Shown: in pieces, positions 42,942 through 52,742 of the stretch | Numbering within the stretch: position 1 is the first letter of the stretch | How the letters are laid out: each line of letters begins with the position of its first letter | Assembly (NCBI RefSeq): GCF_004000825.1 | Contig: NZ_BILZ01000026.1 | Location: forward strand, 1-64,000 | Length of the DNA stretch: 64,000 nt | Direction: 5' to 3' | DNA from: Paenibacillus kobensis NBRC 15729 | Lineage (GTDB): Bacteria; Bacillota; Bacilli; Paenibacillales; Paenibacillaceae | Position numbers and translations under genes: made by a program | The notes under the pieces: model-generated | The model's database searches: none | The model's input: only the letters and a program-made list of their open reading frames with translations | What the model was told of the DNA's origin: nothing

Positions 42942-43065
42942 GAGAAAGGCCTTCGCAGACGATGCGAAGGCCATGATGGTCTGTTCAATCCCCCAAAGGG
43001 AAAGTCAAACACTGTATCATAACACCTCGGTAGGAAATTAAGCCTTATGGGCACCTACTGTCTAC
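42942..43065 (-). promoter_or_regulatory. L10 leader (rplJL autoregulatory RNA) with attenuator hairpin
   Basis: The minus strand carries the conserved pieces GTAGACAGTAGGTGCC, CTTAAT and CCTACCGAGGTGTTAT, which fold into the L10-binding kink-turn element known upstream of rplJ. Then comes a perfect 10-bp hairpin GGCCTTCGCA/TGCGAAGGCC with TTTCTC. In B. subtilis L10(L12)4 controls the operon at this place by attenuation. Confidence 0.85.
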
Positions 43066-43096
43066 GGTATGCGTATTCGAAATTAGCGCGAATCTC

Positions 43097-43789
43097 TTAG
43101 CGGAACGAAGCCGCGTTCAGACGAGCACCAGGGCCCATCGTCGAAGAGATTGCAATGTTTTTGAGGTACACGCCTTTAGCCGATGCTGGTTTAGCACGGT
43201 TCAGCGCATCGATCAACGCTTTGAGGTTCTCAGAGAGCTTCTCAGTGTCGAACGATACTTTGCCGATCGGCGCGAGGATTTGGCCTGCGCGATCGAGACG
43301 GTACTCGATTTTACCAGCTTTGATCTCGGATACGGCTTTAGCAACGTCAAACGTTACCGTGCCGGCTTTCGGGTTAGGCATGAGGCCTTTACCGCCGAGA
43401 ATACGGCCGAGTTTACCGACTTCAGCCATCATGTCAGGCGTAGCTACGCAGACGTCGAAGTCGAACCAACCTTGTTGGATTTTGTTGATCATGTCGGAAT
43501 CACCAACATAATCTGCGCCGGCAGCTTCTGCTTCCTTCGCTTTTTCGCCTTTAGCGAATACGAGAACGCGTTTCGTTTTACCCGTGCCGTTAGGCAGGAC
43601 AACGACGCCACGAACCGCTTGGTCTTGTTTACGCGGGTCAACGCCCAGACGTACCGCAACCTCAACCGTCTCGTCGAATTTCGCCGTAGCGGCTTTCTTC
43701 ACGAGCTCGATTGCTTCGAGTGCTTCGTAAGTTGCTTCGCTGTCAATCAGCTTAGCAGCTTCCACGTATTTCTTACCGTGTTTAGCCAT
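43097..43789 (-). CDS. rplA: 50S ribosomal protein L1
   Basis: 230 residues, uL1, the mobile stalk that moves deacylated tRNA out of the E site. It starts [16 protein letters not shown] (ATG at 43789 after AAGGAGG). The family signature [15 protein letters not shown] and [19 protein letters not shown] are intact. The 131-nt spacer before it contains two further GGAGG motifs. Confidence 0.98.
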   Translation of the reverse strand: MAKHGKKYVEAAKLIDSEATYEALEAIELVKKAATAKFDETVEVAVRLGVDPRKQDQAVRGVVVLPNGTGKTKRVLVFAKGEKAKEAEAAGADYVGDSDMINKIQQGWFDFDVCVATPDMMAEVGKLGRILGGKGLMPNPKAGTVTFDVAKAVSEIKAGKIEYRLDRAGQILAPIGKVSFDTEKLSENLKALIDALNRAKPASAKGVYLKNIAISSTMGPGARLNAASFR

Positions 43790-43920
43790 TGTGAGTAACC
43801 TCCTTGTGTGGTAGTAGCGGAATATCCTCCTTACGGATGATCCTCCCACTGTCGCGCAAGACGGTCATACCGTCTAACGCCGCCTTCTAGGCGCGATCCG
43901 TTACGATGAACGAAATCGGA

Positions 43921-44346
43921 TTAGTCTTCGATAACAACGCCCATGGAGCGCGCCGTACCTTCAACCATGCGCATTGCCGCTTCCACGGATGCTGCATTCA
44001 AGTCTTGCATTTTTTGCTCAGCGATTTCACGCACTTTCGCGCGTTTCACCGTTGCAACTTTCTTCTTGTTCGGTTCGCCGGATCCTTTAGGGATACCTGC
44101 TGCAACGCGAAGCAATACTGCTGCTGGTGGCGTCTTCGTTTCGAACGTGAACGAACGGTCTTCGAATACGCTGATAACGACAGGAATGATCAGGCCCGCT
44201 TGGTCAGCCGTACGAGCGTTGAATTCCTTACAGAACGCCATGATGTTTACGCCTGCTTGACCGAGGGCTGGACCGATCGGCGGTGCCGGGTTCGCTTTGC
44301 CTGCTGGTACTTGCAGTTTAACCATCTTGATGACTTTCTTTGCCAT
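43921..44346 (-). CDS. rplK: 50S ribosomal protein L11
   Basis: 141 residues, uL11, at the GTPase-associated centre; needed for RelA activation. It starts [20 protein letters not shown]. The Pro-rich N-terminal domain (thiostrepton site) is standard, and the C-terminal domain ends with [20 protein letters not shown] lies upstream of the ATG at 44346. Confidence 0.98.
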   Translation of the reverse strand: MAKKVIKMVKLQVPAGKANPAPPIGPALGQAGVNIMAFCKEFNARTADQAGLIIPVVISVFEDRSFTFETKTPPAAVLLRVAAGIPKGSGEPNKKKVATVKRAKVREIAEQKMQDLNAASVEAAMRMVEGTARSMGVVIED

Positions 44347-44384
44347 GCTAAACACCTCCTTAACCAGTTACGGAAACCAGATTA

Positions 44385-44918
44385 TTATATCTTCTCCACT
44401 TGCGTGTAATCAAGCTCAAGTGGGGTTTCCCTGCCAAACATGTTGACGTGCACCTTCAGCTTGCTCTTATCGAGCAAAATCTCTTCGATCGTGCCGACAA
44501 AGCCTGCGAAAGGCCCCACCTTCACGCTGACGGTCTCTTTCAGTTCAAACTCGATCTTCGGTTTCGGCTCCTCGATACCCATGTGTTTCAAAATTTGATC
44601 CACTTCTTCAGGCATCAGGGGAGTCGGCTTAGATCCGGACCCTGTCGAACCGACGAAGCCCGTTACACCGGGAGTATTGCGAACGACATACCAGGAATCA
44701 TCCGTTTGAATCATTTCCACTAGGACGTAGCCGGGGTAAACTTTACGCATGACGGTCTTTTTCTTACCGTCCTTGTTCACCACTTCTTCTTCCATCGGAA
44801 CGAGCACGCGGAAGATTTTGTCTTCCATGCCCATTGATTCGACGCGGCGCTCCAGATTCGCCTTCACTTTGTTCTCATACCCAGAGTAAGTATGGACTAC
44901 ATACCACCGTTTTTCCAT
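44385..44918 (-). CDS. nusG: Transcription elongation factor NusG
   Basis: 177 residues. NGN domain (RWYVVHTYSGYENKVKANLERR and PGYVLVEM) followed by a KOW domain (VKVGPFAGFVGTIEEIL). It modulates RNA polymerase pausing and, in Gram-positives, stimulates pausing at TTNTTT signals. The ATG at 44918 is better spaced from AAGGTGG than the ATG two codons earlier. Next to secE, as usual. Confidence 0.98.
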   Translation of the reverse strand: MEKRWYVVHTYSGYENKVKANLERRVESMGMEDKIFRVLVPMEEEVVNKDGKKKTVMRKVYPGYVLVEMIQTDDSWYVVRNTPGVTGFVGSTGSGSKPTPLMPEEVDQILKHMGIEEPKPKIEFELKETVSVKVGPFAGFVGTIEEILLDKSKLKVHVNMFGRETPLELDYTQVEKI

Positions 44919-44941
44919 AGCCATCCACCTTCGGACTCTTC

Positions 44942-45151
44942 TTAAACAATCAGTTCAACCAATTCAGAGATCCCGATGTCAAGAACCCAAAAGTAGACTG
45001 TCACGAGCACAATGGTAACGAGTACGACAATCGTATAGCTTGTCAACTCTTTACGGCTCGGCCATTTTACTTTCTTCAGTTCTGCCCAACTGTCCGCGAA
45101 GAAACTGAACGTTGTTCCGAAGCCTTGCTTCATCTTAGCCAAAAAAGCCAC
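44942..45151 (-). CDS. secE: Protein translocase subunit SecE
   Basis: 69 residues with one C-terminal membrane helix (YTIVVLVTIVLVTVYFWVLD) preceded by the amphipathic helix and the conserved WAELKKVKWPSRKE. Partner of SecY. The start used is the GTG at 45151, 6 nt after GGAGGT; a GTG two codons earlier touches the ribosome binding site. Confidence 0.96.
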   Translation of the reverse strand: MAFLAKMKQGFGTTFSFFADSWAELKKVKWPSRKELTSYTIVVLVTIVLVTVYFWVLDIGISELVELIV

Positions 45152-45169
45152 GTTCACACCTCCATTAGA

Positions 45170-45319
45170 CTATCTCGTCTCGCGATGAGGAGTATGCTCG
45201 TTACAGAACTTGCAAAACTTCTTCATCTCGATGCGGTCGGGGTGGTTGCGCTTGTTCTTGTTCGTTGCATAGTTTCTTTGTTTGCAATTCGTACAAGCCA
45301 ACGTAATGATTACCCGCAT
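45170..45319 (-). CDS. rpmG: 50S ribosomal protein L33 (zinc form)
   Basis: 49 residues: [19 protein letters not shown] start, with CTNC and CKFC zinc pairs and the end EHTPHRETR. The zinc form used under zinc-replete growth. The ATG at 45319 has AGGAGGTG upstream. First gene of the rpmG-secE-nusG unit, about 100 nt after its promoter. Confidence 0.96.
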   Translation of the reverse strand: MRVIITLACTNCKQRNYATNKNKRNHPDRIEMKKFCKFCNEHTPHRETR

Positions 45320-45424
45320 TGAAGTACACCTCCTGAGCTGTACTTAGTGTTGCTCTTTTATGTTGAATCATGGTTGATTCCTGAGCCAATAGGTTGAAAA
45401 TTGCAGTTTTGGACCTACCCAAAC

Positions 45425-45453
45425 AGAGTATCATATCGCAATTTTCGTGTCAA
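45425..45453 (-). promoter_or_regulatory. rpmG-secE-nusG promoter
   Basis: Perfect -35 TTGACA, 17-bp spacer, TACTCT with TGA before it (extended -10). About 105 nt before rpmG. Confidence 0.6.
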
Positions 45454-45710
45454 TGCCGATATATTCAACAACATATTCGGCGTTTAGGAGGAGCAAACAC
45501 GCATCATTCCTGGATTCTTCGACAATTGGGACTGCATCGGGCGCCCTCGCAGCAGTATGGCCAATTTTCGGCAATATAGACATAATTGTAATATCCTATC
45601 GTTTAAACGCGTAAAAACACGCTTCGCCCCTACCATATGCGCAAGAGTCTATCTTGGCTTTTCTCGTCTTCAACCATCATCAATTCCACAACCAACCTGC
45701 AGCGAGCCAA

Positions 45711-45737
45711 CAAAAAAGAGACGCTTCCGCGCCTCTT
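45711..45737 (-). terminator. sigH terminator
   Basis: AAGAG-G-CGC / GCG-T-CTCTT stem with GGAA loop and TTTTTTG tail on the minus strand. Confidence 0.85.
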
Positions 45738-45790
45738 AAGGTTCCATGTTCTATTGAATAATAGCTTGGCACGTCTCTAACCGAACGGCT

Positions 45791-46441
45791 TCAACTACCG
45801 ACATCGCGCAATTCCAGATAACGTTCCAACTTCCGCTTCACACGTTGAAGCGCATTATCGATCGACTTCACATGCCGATCCAGATCAACCGCGATCTCCT
45901 GATAAGACCTGCCGTCTAGGTACAGCATGAGTACCTTGCGTTCAAGATCGCTAAGGATCTCGGACATCTTGTCTTCTAAGCCAACAAACTCTTCTTGGTT
46001 AATAATCAATTCTTCCGGATCGGACACTCGAGTGCCGCAAATGACATCCAGAAGAGTGCGGTCGGAATCTTCATCGTATATCGGCTTGTCCAGCGATACG
46101 TACGAATTAAGGGGAATATGCTTCTGACGGGTAGCCGTCTTAATCGCCGTTATAATCTGCCGTGTAATACACAGTTCGGCAAACGCCTTGAACGACGACA
46201 ACTTGTCACCCTTGAAATCCCGAATCGACTTGTATAAGCCAATCATGCCTTCCTGGACGATATCTTCCCGGTCGGCGCCGATCAGAAAATAAGAACGAGC
46301 TTTCGCGCGAACGAAATTACGGTACTTGTTAATCAAATACTCCAAAGCTTCGCTGTCGCCTTCGCGGACCGCCTCCACGATATCCTCGTCCGTTCTGCAG
46401 TCATATCCGTCCGTACTCGTTTCTTTGAGGTCGATGCTCAC
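45791..46441 (-). CDS. sigH: RNA polymerase sigma-H factor
   Basis: 216 residues. Region 2 (ALEYLINKYRNFVRAKARSYFLIGADREDIVQEGMIGLYKSI) and region 4 helix-turn-helix (LDGRSYQEIAVDLDRHVKSIDNALQRVKRKL) match the stationary-phase and early sporulation sigma factor of Bacillales. The start is GTG after GGAGGGAT. Position between rpmG and yacP is the Bacillus one. It has a sigma-A type promoter and a terminator, so it can form a single-gene unit. Confidence 0.97.
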   Translation of the reverse strand: MSIDLKETSTDGYDCRTDEDIVEAVREGDSEALEYLINKYRNFVRAKARSYFLIGADREDIVQEGMIGLYKSIRDFKGDKLSSFKAFAELCITRQIITAIKTATRQKHIPLNSYVSLDKPIYDEDSDRTLLDVICGTRVSDPEELIINQEEFVGLEDKMSEILSDLERKVLMLYLDGRSYQEIAVDLDRHVKSIDNALQRVKRKLERYLELRDVGS

Positions 46442-46504
46442 GAACTATCCCTCCGGCCTGCAAGGCGTACACTGCTCGACTCCGTCTCTATCAAGCATAG
46501 AAAC

Positions 46505-46534
46505 AGTATACATTATGTAACTTCCAGCCGTCAA
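46505..46534 (-). promoter_or_regulatory. sigH promoter
   Basis: TTGACG, 18-bp spacer, TATACT with TG before it. The -10 lies about 63 nt before the GTG. In B. subtilis sigH is sigma-A dependent and repressed by AbrB. Confidence 0.75.
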
Positions 46535-46555
46535 CCGAAACGAGCGGGCGCGGAC

Positions 46556-46581
46556 GCTTACAAAATACTAGATTTGTAAGC
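46556..46581. promoter_or_regulatory. Palindrome upstream of the sigH promoter
   Basis: GCTTACAAAATA and ATTTGTAAGC face each other around CTAG, an almost perfect 26-bp palindrome about 22 bp upstream of the sigH -35. The position suits a transcription factor site; the lack of a U tract argues against a yacP terminator. Confidence 0.5.
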
Positions 46582-46651
46582 ATATGGACTGCGTATGTTA
46601 AAGACCTGTTAGCTGGATGTAAAGATGCACAACATGATGCTAACATTTACC

Positions 46652-47182
46652 TCACATATCACCTCGCCGCATCCGTTCGAACCTCGCTCGCACGTCTAGA
46701 GAAAGCGTGCCATCGACCGTATTGCGTTTGGCCGGTTTCGCTTCCACATCCCGCAGTGTCGCCTGGATCAGCTTTCGTTTCTGCTCAACATCGATCAGAA
46801 GTTCCCGCGCCGACACCCGCAGTGCTCCTTTGCCGAACGCGACATGCTGCTCGGTCATATCCGAAGTCGCAACGTATATCTCACGGCCTCTCACCGTCAA
46901 TTCCGCTACAAGACGTTCGATGCACTCGTCCGCCGTTTCTTTCTCTCTCGTATAGACAACCATTAGCTTATGCTGTTTGAACTTCGCCCCGAGACCGGGA
47001 ACTTGATGCGCATCGAATACGACATAGACAAGCATTCCGGTAAACCCTTGATAATCCGCCAGCATATCAAGAAGCGCATCCCGCGCGTCTTCCAGATCCA
47101 GATCGCGGAGACGATGCAGCACCGGCCAGGCGCCTATGATGTTGTAGCCGTCGACCAGAAGCACGTCTCCCCTCCGGTTCAT
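46652..47182 (-). CDS. yacP: NYN/PIN-like RNase YacP (Rae1 family)
   Basis: 176 residues. The N-terminal LLVDGYNIIGAWP and later YVVFDAH and YVATSDMTEQ are the acidic motifs of the NYN nuclease fold. In B. subtilis the protein (Rae1) is a ribosome-dependent mRNA endonuclease. It follows rlmB by 2 nt. A basic C-terminal region (RARFERMRRGDM) is present. Confidence 0.92.
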   Translation of the reverse strand: MNRRGDVLLVDGYNIIGAWPVLHRLRDLDLEDARDALLDMLADYQGFTGMLVYVVFDAHQVPGLGAKFKQHKLMVVYTREKETADECIERLVAELTVRGREIYVATSDMTEQHVAFGKGALRVSARELLIDVEQKRKLIQATLRDVEAKPAKRNTVDGTLSLDVRARFERMRRGDM

Positions 47183-47184
47183 TG

Positions 47185-48030
47185 CTATACGCCCCGCCGC
47201 TGCCGCAGTACTTCATACATCAGCACGCCGGCGGCCACTGACGCATTAAGCGAGTTCAGCTTGCCGGCCATCGGCAGCTTGACGAGGAAATCGCATTTCT
47301 CCCGTATAAGGCGGCCCATGCCCTTGCCTTCGTTGCCGATGACGAGAGCGAGCGGCATATCGAACTTCGTGCGGTATACATCCTGCTCTGCTGAAACGTC
47401 TGTTCCGGCTACCCAGACGCCCTGCTCCTTGAGAGACTCTATTGTCTGCGCCAGATTCGTGACGCGCGCGACCGGAACGTACTCCGCGGCCCCCGCGGAC
47501 GTCTTGGCTACCGTCGCGGTCAAGCCGACGGAACGACGCTTCGGAATAATAACCCCATGCACACCTGTACATTCCGCAGTACGCAGAATTGAGCCGAGAT
47601 TATGCGGATCTTCGATCTCGTCCAACAGCAGCAGAAAAGGCGTCTCCCCCTTCGCCTTCGCGGCTTCGAGCAGCTCGTCCACTTCGTAGTAGCGGTAAGG
47701 CGCTACCTGTGCAATGACGCCCTGATGCGCCACCTCGCCAGCCATCGAATCGAGCTTCCGCTTGTCCGCGAACTGCACAATAATGCCCAGTTGCTTCGCC
47801 TCTGCCACAATCGGGGCGGTCAGATGTTTCTGGGCGCCTTCCGCGATCCATATCTTATTAATCTCCCTGCCGGAGCGCAGCGCCTCCATTACGGGATGTT
47901 TGCCTGCAACAATCTCTTCGCTGCCTGCCTGCTCGTCTTCTCTTGCACGCTCGGCCGTACGGACCGGCGGCTGGTCTTCCGTCCGGTCACGGCGGCGGTC
48001 TTGTTTATAAGGGTGACGCTGTTGTTTCAT
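47185..48030 (-). CDS. rlmB: 23S rRNA (guanosine-2'-O-)-methyltransferase RlmB
   Basis: 281 residues; SpoU-family SPOUT enzyme. After a charged, disordered N-terminus (about 1-38), a substrate-binding domain begins at IVAGKHPVMEALRSG, and the SPOUT domain has DEIEDPHNLGSILRTAE, VIGNEGKGM and LNASVAAGVLMYE. Two adjacent ATGs overlap the mrnC stop; the second has better spacing from GGAGG. Upstream of yacP. Confidence 0.95.
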   Translation of the reverse strand: MKQQRHPYKQDRRRDRTEDQPPVRTAERAREDEQAGSEEIVAGKHPVMEALRSGREINKIWIAEGAQKHLTAPIVAEAKQLGIIVQFADKRKLDSMAGEVAHQGVIAQVAPYRYYEVDELLEAAKAKGETPFLLLLDEIEDPHNLGSILRTAECTGVHGVIIPKRRSVGLTATVAKTSAGAAEYVPVARVTNLAQTIESLKEQGVWVAGTDVSAEQDVYRTKFDMPLALVIGNEGKGMGRLIREKCDFLVKLPMAGKLNSLNASVAAGVLMYEVLRQRRGV

Positions 48031-48491
48031 CATGATTCCTCCTGGGGCGACTTCGGCCCTTCTTCGTCAAGTGCGGCCGCCAGCAGCTCCCGGATTCTTG
48101 TGCTGCGCCGTTCATAGAACAGATAGCCGAACAACGCTTCGAGAGCGGTTGCGTGCCGGTAATCGGCATGATCCGCATTCTTCGGCGGCGAGCCGGACTT
48201 TGCATTGCGCCCTCTGCGCACGACGTCCGCCTCTTCCTCCGTCAACAGAGGCATCAGCCGGTCCAGCGTCTGCCGCTGCGCCTTGGCGGATACCCGCTTC
48301 GTTGCTTCCCGGTGAAGCTCATGCGATTTATGATTCGGCTTCGATATCAAATATTGCCGGACAAGCAGCTCGTATACTGCATCGCCCGCATAGGCCAACA
48401 CGACCGGATTCATGAGCCTCGCCGATTTGGCGGGCTCATGAATGAGCAGATCGAGCATCTCCAACTCTGCACCTAGTTCGCGGTTACTCAT
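48030..48491 (-). CDS. mrnC: Mini-ribonuclease III
   Basis: 153 residues; a single RNase III catalytic domain without dsRNA-binding domain that matures 23S rRNA in Bacillus. Motif AYAGDAVYELLVR carries catalytic Asp, and the second acidic site is in ALEALFGYLFYE. The ATG at 48491 overlaps the cysS stop by 4 nt, so it is translationally coupled. SAKAQRQTLDRLMPLLTEEE is in the middle. Confidence 0.95.
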   Translation of the reverse strand: MSNRELGAELEMLDLLIHEPAKSARLMNPVVLAYAGDAVYELLVRQYLISKPNHKSHELHREATKRVSAKAQRQTLDRLMPLLTEEEADVVRRGRNAKSGSPPKNADHADYRHATALEALFGYLFYERRSTRIRELLAAALDEEGPKSPQEES

Positions 48492-49915
48492 TTGCGCCGC
48501 CACTTAATGCCCTGCGGCGTATCTTCCAGCACAATATTCTCCGCTGCGAGTATATCGCGGATTTCGTCGGCGCGCGCCCAGTTCTTAGCCTTGCGCGCTT
48601 CCGTGCGCTCGATGATCAGCTTCTCGATCTGCTCGTCGAGCAAATCAGCGGCGGCGTCTTGAACCGGCAGCAAGCCGAGAATCCGGTCGAACTTCTCGAT
48701 CAGTGCGAGCAGCGCGTTCAGTTCGCCAGCTGTCACGTCCTGCTGAAGCATGACGCCGTTCGCTTCCGATACGAGCTCGAACAACGCGGTTACCGCGTCA
48801 GGCGTATTTAAATCATCGTTCATCTTCGCCATGAACTGAGCTTCGATCGCGGCCAGCCGCCCATCGAGTGCATGGTTCCCGGAAGCCGCTCCTTGGGAGG
48901 ACACAGCATCCGCGTTAAGCGAAGAGAGACGGTGGCGCAAATTCGATACGCAGTTCGCGATGCGCTCCACACTGTTCTCCGCTTGCTTGACTGAGTCGTC
49001 GCTGAAGTTCAGCGGACTGCGGTAATGCGTCGTCAGCATGAAGTAGCGAATGACATTCGGCTTGATCTGTTTCAGCAGCTCACGGACCGTAATGCCGTTG
49101 CCGAGCGACTTCGACATTTTCTCATTGTTGATATGAATGTAGCCGTTATGCATCCAGTAACGGGCAAGCGGCTTGCCCGTCAACGATTCCGACTGCGCTA
49201 CCTCGCACTCATGGTGCGGGAACTGCAGATCGTGGCCGCCGCCGTGAATATCGAGCGTATCGCCAAGATATTCGCGAGCCATCGCCGAGCATTCGATATG
49301 CCAACCTGGACGGCCGTCTCCCCATGGACTCGGCCAGAAGATTTCGCCCGGCTTCGCCCCTTTCCACAAGACGAAATCCTGCGCATTCTCCTTGCGTTCG
49401 CCCACTTCGATCCGGATGCCGTGCTGCAGCTCTTCCGTATTCTGGTGCGACAGCTTGCCATATTCGGCGAACTTGTTCGTACGGAAATACACGTCTCCGC
49501 CGCTCTCATAGGCGATATCCTTGTCGACAAGCCCCTGGATAAAATCAACGATCAACGGAATATGGTCCGTAACTCGCGGATTGCGGGTCGCCTTATTCAC
49601 GCCGAGCGCTTCAATGTCTTCATTGAACGCCGCGATGAAAGTGTCCGCCACTTCGGGCACGGTAGTGCCCAGTTGCTCCGCCTTACGGATCAGCTTATCG
49701 TCGACGTCCGTAAAGTTGACGATATACGTTACTTCGTTGCCTAGCGCTTCTAGATAGCGTCTCACAACATCGAAGAAGATAACCGGGCGCGCATTGCCGA
49801 TATGAATATAGTCATACACGGTCGGCCCGCATACGTACATCTTGACATGGCCCTGCTGCTGCGGCACGAATGCCTCCTGCGCACGGGTCATCGTATTATA
49901 GATGGAAAGCGTCAT
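48488..49915 (-). CDS. cysS: Cysteinyl-tRNA synthetase
   Basis: 475 residues; class I enzyme. Zinc and Cys-binding site [17 protein letters not shown] with HIGN, later GWHIECSAM and HHECEVAQ, and KMSKSLGN for ATP. The C-terminal helical domain ends GIKWRRK. Overlaps cysE (ATGA). Under the T-box at 50772-51160, so it responds to uncharged tRNA-Cys. Confidence 0.98.
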   Translation of the reverse strand: MTLSIYNTMTRAQEAFVPQQQGHVKMYVCGPTVYDYIHIGNARPVIFFDVVRRYLEALGNEVTYIVNFTDVDDKLIRKAEQLGTTVPEVADTFIAAFNEDIEALGVNKATRNPRVTDHIPLIVDFIQGLVDKDIAYESGGDVYFRTNKFAEYGKLSHQNTEELQHGIRIEVGERKENAQDFVLWKGAKPGEIFWPSPWGDGRPGWHIECSAMAREYLGDTLDIHGGGHDLQFPHHECEVAQSESLTGKPLARYWMHNGYIHINNEKMSKSLGNGITVRELLKQIKPNVIRYFMLTTHYRSPLNFSDDSVKQAENSVERIANCVSNLRHRLSSLNADAVSSQGAASGNHALDGRLAAIEAQFMAKMNDDLNTPDAVTALFELVSEANGVMLQQDVTAGELNALLALIEKFDRILGLLPVQDAAADLLDEQIEKLIIERTEARKAKNWARADEIRDILAAENIVLEDTPQGIKWRRK

Positions 49916-50601
49916 TTGACTGATTCTCCTTCGAGTACGGGCTCTTTCTCCAAGGACTTTCCCTTGAGGGCCCTCAATTCGCGTACCTCATGCCTGAGGT
50001 CGGTTATTTCCTTCTGCATCATACGAAGCATCTCCACGACCGGATCCGGCAAATTCGTATGATCGAGCCGATCGTTCACCCGTTCGCCGTTGCGTCTGAC
50101 GATCCGTCCCGGAATGCCGACGACCGTACTGTTCTCCGGCACAGCGCGCAGCACGACCGAATTGGCTCCAATATTGGAATTAGCACCGACCGTGAACGAG
50201 CCAAGCACCTTGGCGCCCGATGCGATAACAACATTATTGCCGATCGTCGGGTGGCGCTTCCCTTTTTCCTTACCGGTACCGCCTAATGTTACACCTTGAT
50301 AAATAATGACGTCGTCGCCGATCTCGCACGTCTCCCCAATGACGACGCCCATACCGTGATCGATGAACAACCGGTCGCCGATCCGTGCTCCAGGATGAAT
50401 CTCAATACCGGTCATGAAACGGCTGAATTGCGAAATGCCGCGCGCGACAGCGAACCATCCCCGTTTGTAGAATCCGTGCGCAATTCGATGGGCCCAGATC
50501 GCATGCAGACCCGAATAAGTAAACACGACCTCAAGCCGGCTCCGGGCCGCAGGATCGTTATCGAATACCGCTTGAATATCCGATCGTATATGTCTGAACA
50601 T
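49912..50601 (-). CDS. cysE: Serine O-acetyltransferase
   Basis: 229 residues; makes O-acetylserine for cysteine. An N-terminal helical domain ([21 protein letters not shown]) precedes the left-handed beta-helix with hexapeptide repeats and the active-site block [21 protein letters not shown]. The C-terminal tail is longer than in the shortest forms and charged. The ATG at 50601 has GGGGGAG. Followed by cysS with overlap. Controlled by the T-box. Confidence 0.96.
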   Translation of the reverse strand: MFRHIRSDIQAVFDNDPAARSRLEVVFTYSGLHAIWAHRIAHGFYKRGWFAVARGISQFSRFMTGIEIHPGARIGDRLFIDHGMGVVIGETCEIGDDVIIYQGVTLGGTGKEKGKRHPTIGNNVVIASGAKVLGSFTVGANSNIGANSVVLRAVPENSTVVGIPGRIVRRNGERVNDRLDHTNLPDPVVEMLRMMQKEITDLRHEVRELRALKGKSLEKEPVLEGESVK

Positions 50602-50771
50602 TCCAACTCCCCCTCTCATCCAATGCCCGGCCGCAGCCGATGCATGCAATACCGATTCACTAGCAGTGTGGATATATGCAAAAAATTCATGTAGTCCGTC
50701 GCCATCCCGCCTTAGCGATCCCAACAGTATTAACCGCTTTTTCTTCTCGCATTCGTTAGGTCGTTATATGC

Positions 50772-51160
50772 AAAAAAGCCTCCGCAGTCCAATAGGACTG
50801 CAGAGGCGTATCGATCGCGGTTCCACTCTGCCTGAACGACCTTGCTGCTGCTTCCATCAGCATCAAGCAAGAGCCATTCATCTCGTGTGCCTTATAACGG
50901 TAGCATCCCGTTGCCGCCTACCCCGCCAGCACAACCTTTCGTTACCTGACAATCAAGTCAGGGCTGCAAGGCATGCAGTCGGATCGGAGCAAGGCTCCCA
51001 GGTGCATCAGCATCGCTGCGGAATTGGACAACTTGCAGCCCATATGCATAACTCTCCCAATGGCGAGCTTCCGCATGACGGTTGTCCTCTCTGCGAATCC
51101 CGTTATCGCGCGCTTCTCCTGTTCCAAGCCTTTACTAGTATCAGACGATAATCTTACGCT
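50772..51160 (-). promoter_or_regulatory. T-box riboswitch (tRNA-Cys) upstream of cysE-cysS
   Basis: The T-box sequence AGAGTGGAACCGCGAT is at 50813-50829 on the minus strand. The terminator follows: CCTCTGCAGTCC/GGACTGCGGAGG then TTTTTT (50772-50807). In the stem I region a TGC codon (51035-51037) followed by A lies in GGGC-TGC-AAG and is the best specifier, giving Cys, which fits both downstream genes. About 170 nt separate the terminator from cysE. Confidence 0.92.
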
Positions 51161-51161
51161 T

Positions 51162-51190
51162 AGTATACCGAATCGACGCCGAAGTGACAA
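51162..51190 (-). promoter_or_regulatory. Promoter of the T-box cysE-cysS operon
   Basis: TTGTCA, 17-bp spacer, TATACT on the minus strand directly before the T-box leader. Confidence 0.7.
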
Positions 51191-51221
51191 GGGAACAACC
51201 GGGCATAAAATGCCCATTCCC
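51191..51221 (-). terminator. Hairpin after gltX
   Basis: GGGAA...TTCCC outside and GGGCAT/ATGCCC inside, with no good U tract. It abuts the -35 box of the T-box promoter. Probably a weak gltX terminator. Confidence 0.5.
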
Positions 51222-51241
51222 GCTTCCTTGTCCGATTAGCG

Positions 51242-52705
51242 TTAGCGTCCGAGCCGCTGCTTGAGACGTTCAGCTACCTTCTGCTTGCCGAGCAGCGCAA
51301 TCGTCTGGTTCAAGTCCGGACCGTGTGTCTGACCGGTCAGAGCGGCACGGATCGGCATGAACAACTGTTTGCCTTTGCAGCCCGTTTCCTGCTGAACCGC
51401 CTTGATCAGCGCTTTCTGATCGTCCGCGCCGAACGACGCTGCCGCTTCCACTTGTGCGAGATACGCGCCAAGCACGGCAGGAACCTGCTCTTCTGCAAGC
51501 ACGTCAGCCGCATCGCCCTCATCGACGACGGACTCTTGGAAGAACAGTTCCGTCAGCGGCACAATGTCGGAGCCGCTGCGCAGCTTGTCTTGGTACAGCG
51601 TCACCAGATCCGTTACCCACGCATGCTCTTCTGCATTCATCGTATCCGATACGCGTCCGGCCTTGCGCAGATGCGGCAAGCACAGATCGACGACCCGCTC
51701 CGCATCCGTTTTCTTAATATATTCGTTGTTCATCCATGCGAGCTTGTTCGTATCGAATACAGCCGGGCTCTTGCTGAGCCGCGCGGCATTGAATACTTGG
51801 ACAAGCTCCTCGCGCGTGAACATTTCCTGTTCGCCCTCCGGCGACCAGCCGAGCAGCGCAATAAAGTTGAACAGCGCTTCCGGCAAATAGCCGAGTTGAT
51901 CATATTGCTCGATGAATTGGATGATCGATTCGTCGCGTTTGCTGAGCTTTTTGCGCGTTTCATTAACGATCAGCGTCATATGGCCGAACTGAGGCGGCTC
52001 CCAGCCGAACGCTTCGTAAATCATCAATTGCCGAGGCGTATTCGAAATATGGTCCTCGCCGCGAAGCACGTGCGAGATGCGCATCAGGTAGTCATCGAGC
52101 ACAACTGCGAAGTTATACGTCGGAATACCGTCTTTCTTCACAATGACAAAGTCGCCCATGCCTTCGGATTCAAAGCTGATTTCGCCCTTGACCATATCGT
52201 TGAACGTATACGTCTTGCTGTCGGGAACCCGGAACCGGACGCTCGGAATGCGTCCTTCCGCTTCGAATGCAGCACGCTCTTCTTCAGTCAGATTGCGGTG
52301 ACGTCCGGAGTAGCGCGGCGTCTCGCCGCGGGCCGTCTGCTCCTCGCGCTCCTGTTCCAGCTCTTCTTCCGTACAATAACAGCGGTAAGCAAGACCGCGG
52401 TCGATCAGATCCTGCCAATATTCGCGGTAAATATCAAGACGCTCGGTCTGACGGTAAGGGCCGTAGCCTCCGCCGATATCGACGCTCTCGTCCCAATCGA
52501 TTCCGAGCCATTTCAAATATTTCAACTGGCTCTCCTCGCCGCCTGCTACGTTCCGTTTCACATCGGTGTCTTCGATCCGAATAATGAATTTGCCGCCCAG
52601 ACTGCGTGCGTATAAATAATTGAACAAGGCCGTTCTCGCATTGCCGATATGTAGATGTCCGGTTGGCGACGGTGCGTACCGGACGCGGATTTCTTGTTGT
52701 GTCAT
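51242..52705 (-). CDS. gltX: Glutamyl-tRNA synthetase
   Basis: 487 residues; class I enzyme. HLHIGNART (HIGH motif) near the start, and KLSKRDESI as the KMSKS-type motif. Gram-positive GltX also charges tRNA-Gln for later amidation. The ATG at 52705 has AGGGGAG 8 nt upstream. Followed by the T-box of cysE, as in Bacillus. Confidence 0.97.
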   Translation of the reverse strand: MTQQEIRVRYAPSPTGHLHIGNARTALFNYLYARSLGGKFIIRIEDTDVKRNVAGGEESQLKYLKWLGIDWDESVDIGGGYGPYRQTERLDIYREYWQDLIDRGLAYRCYCTEEELEQEREEQTARGETPRYSGRHRNLTEEERAAFEAEGRIPSVRFRVPDSKTYTFNDMVKGEISFESEGMGDFVIVKKDGIPTYNFAVVLDDYLMRISHVLRGEDHISNTPRQLMIYEAFGWEPPQFGHMTLIVNETRKKLSKRDESIIQFIEQYDQLGYLPEALFNFIALLGWSPEGEQEMFTREELVQVFNAARLSKSPAVFDTNKLAWMNNEYIKKTDAERVVDLCLPHLRKAGRVSDTMNAEEHAWVTDLVTLYQDKLRSGSDIVPLTELFFQESVVDEGDAADVLAEEQVPAVLGAYLAQVEAAASFGADDQKALIKAVQQETGCKGKQLFMPIRAALTGQTHGPDLNQTIALLGKQKVAERLKQRLGR

Positions 52706-52742
52706 ACCGCATTCTCCCCTCAACTCGTACTATATATAATGC

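Larger units (their letters stand above)
45320..45790. other. sigH-rpmG intergenic stretch
   Basis: 471 bp without a supported gene. It contains the rpmG promoter, a CGTTTAAACG palindrome at 45600-45609, and the sigH terminator. On the plus strand AGGAGGAG at about 45486 is followed by an open frame, but no ATG, GTG or TTG is suitably placed and no family was recognised. Confidence 0.55.

Noticed and set aside
45486-45739. Plus-strand frame after AGGAGGAG between rpmG and sigH
   Set aside because: No ATG, GTG or TTG at the right distance, no family match, and it runs over the sigH terminator.
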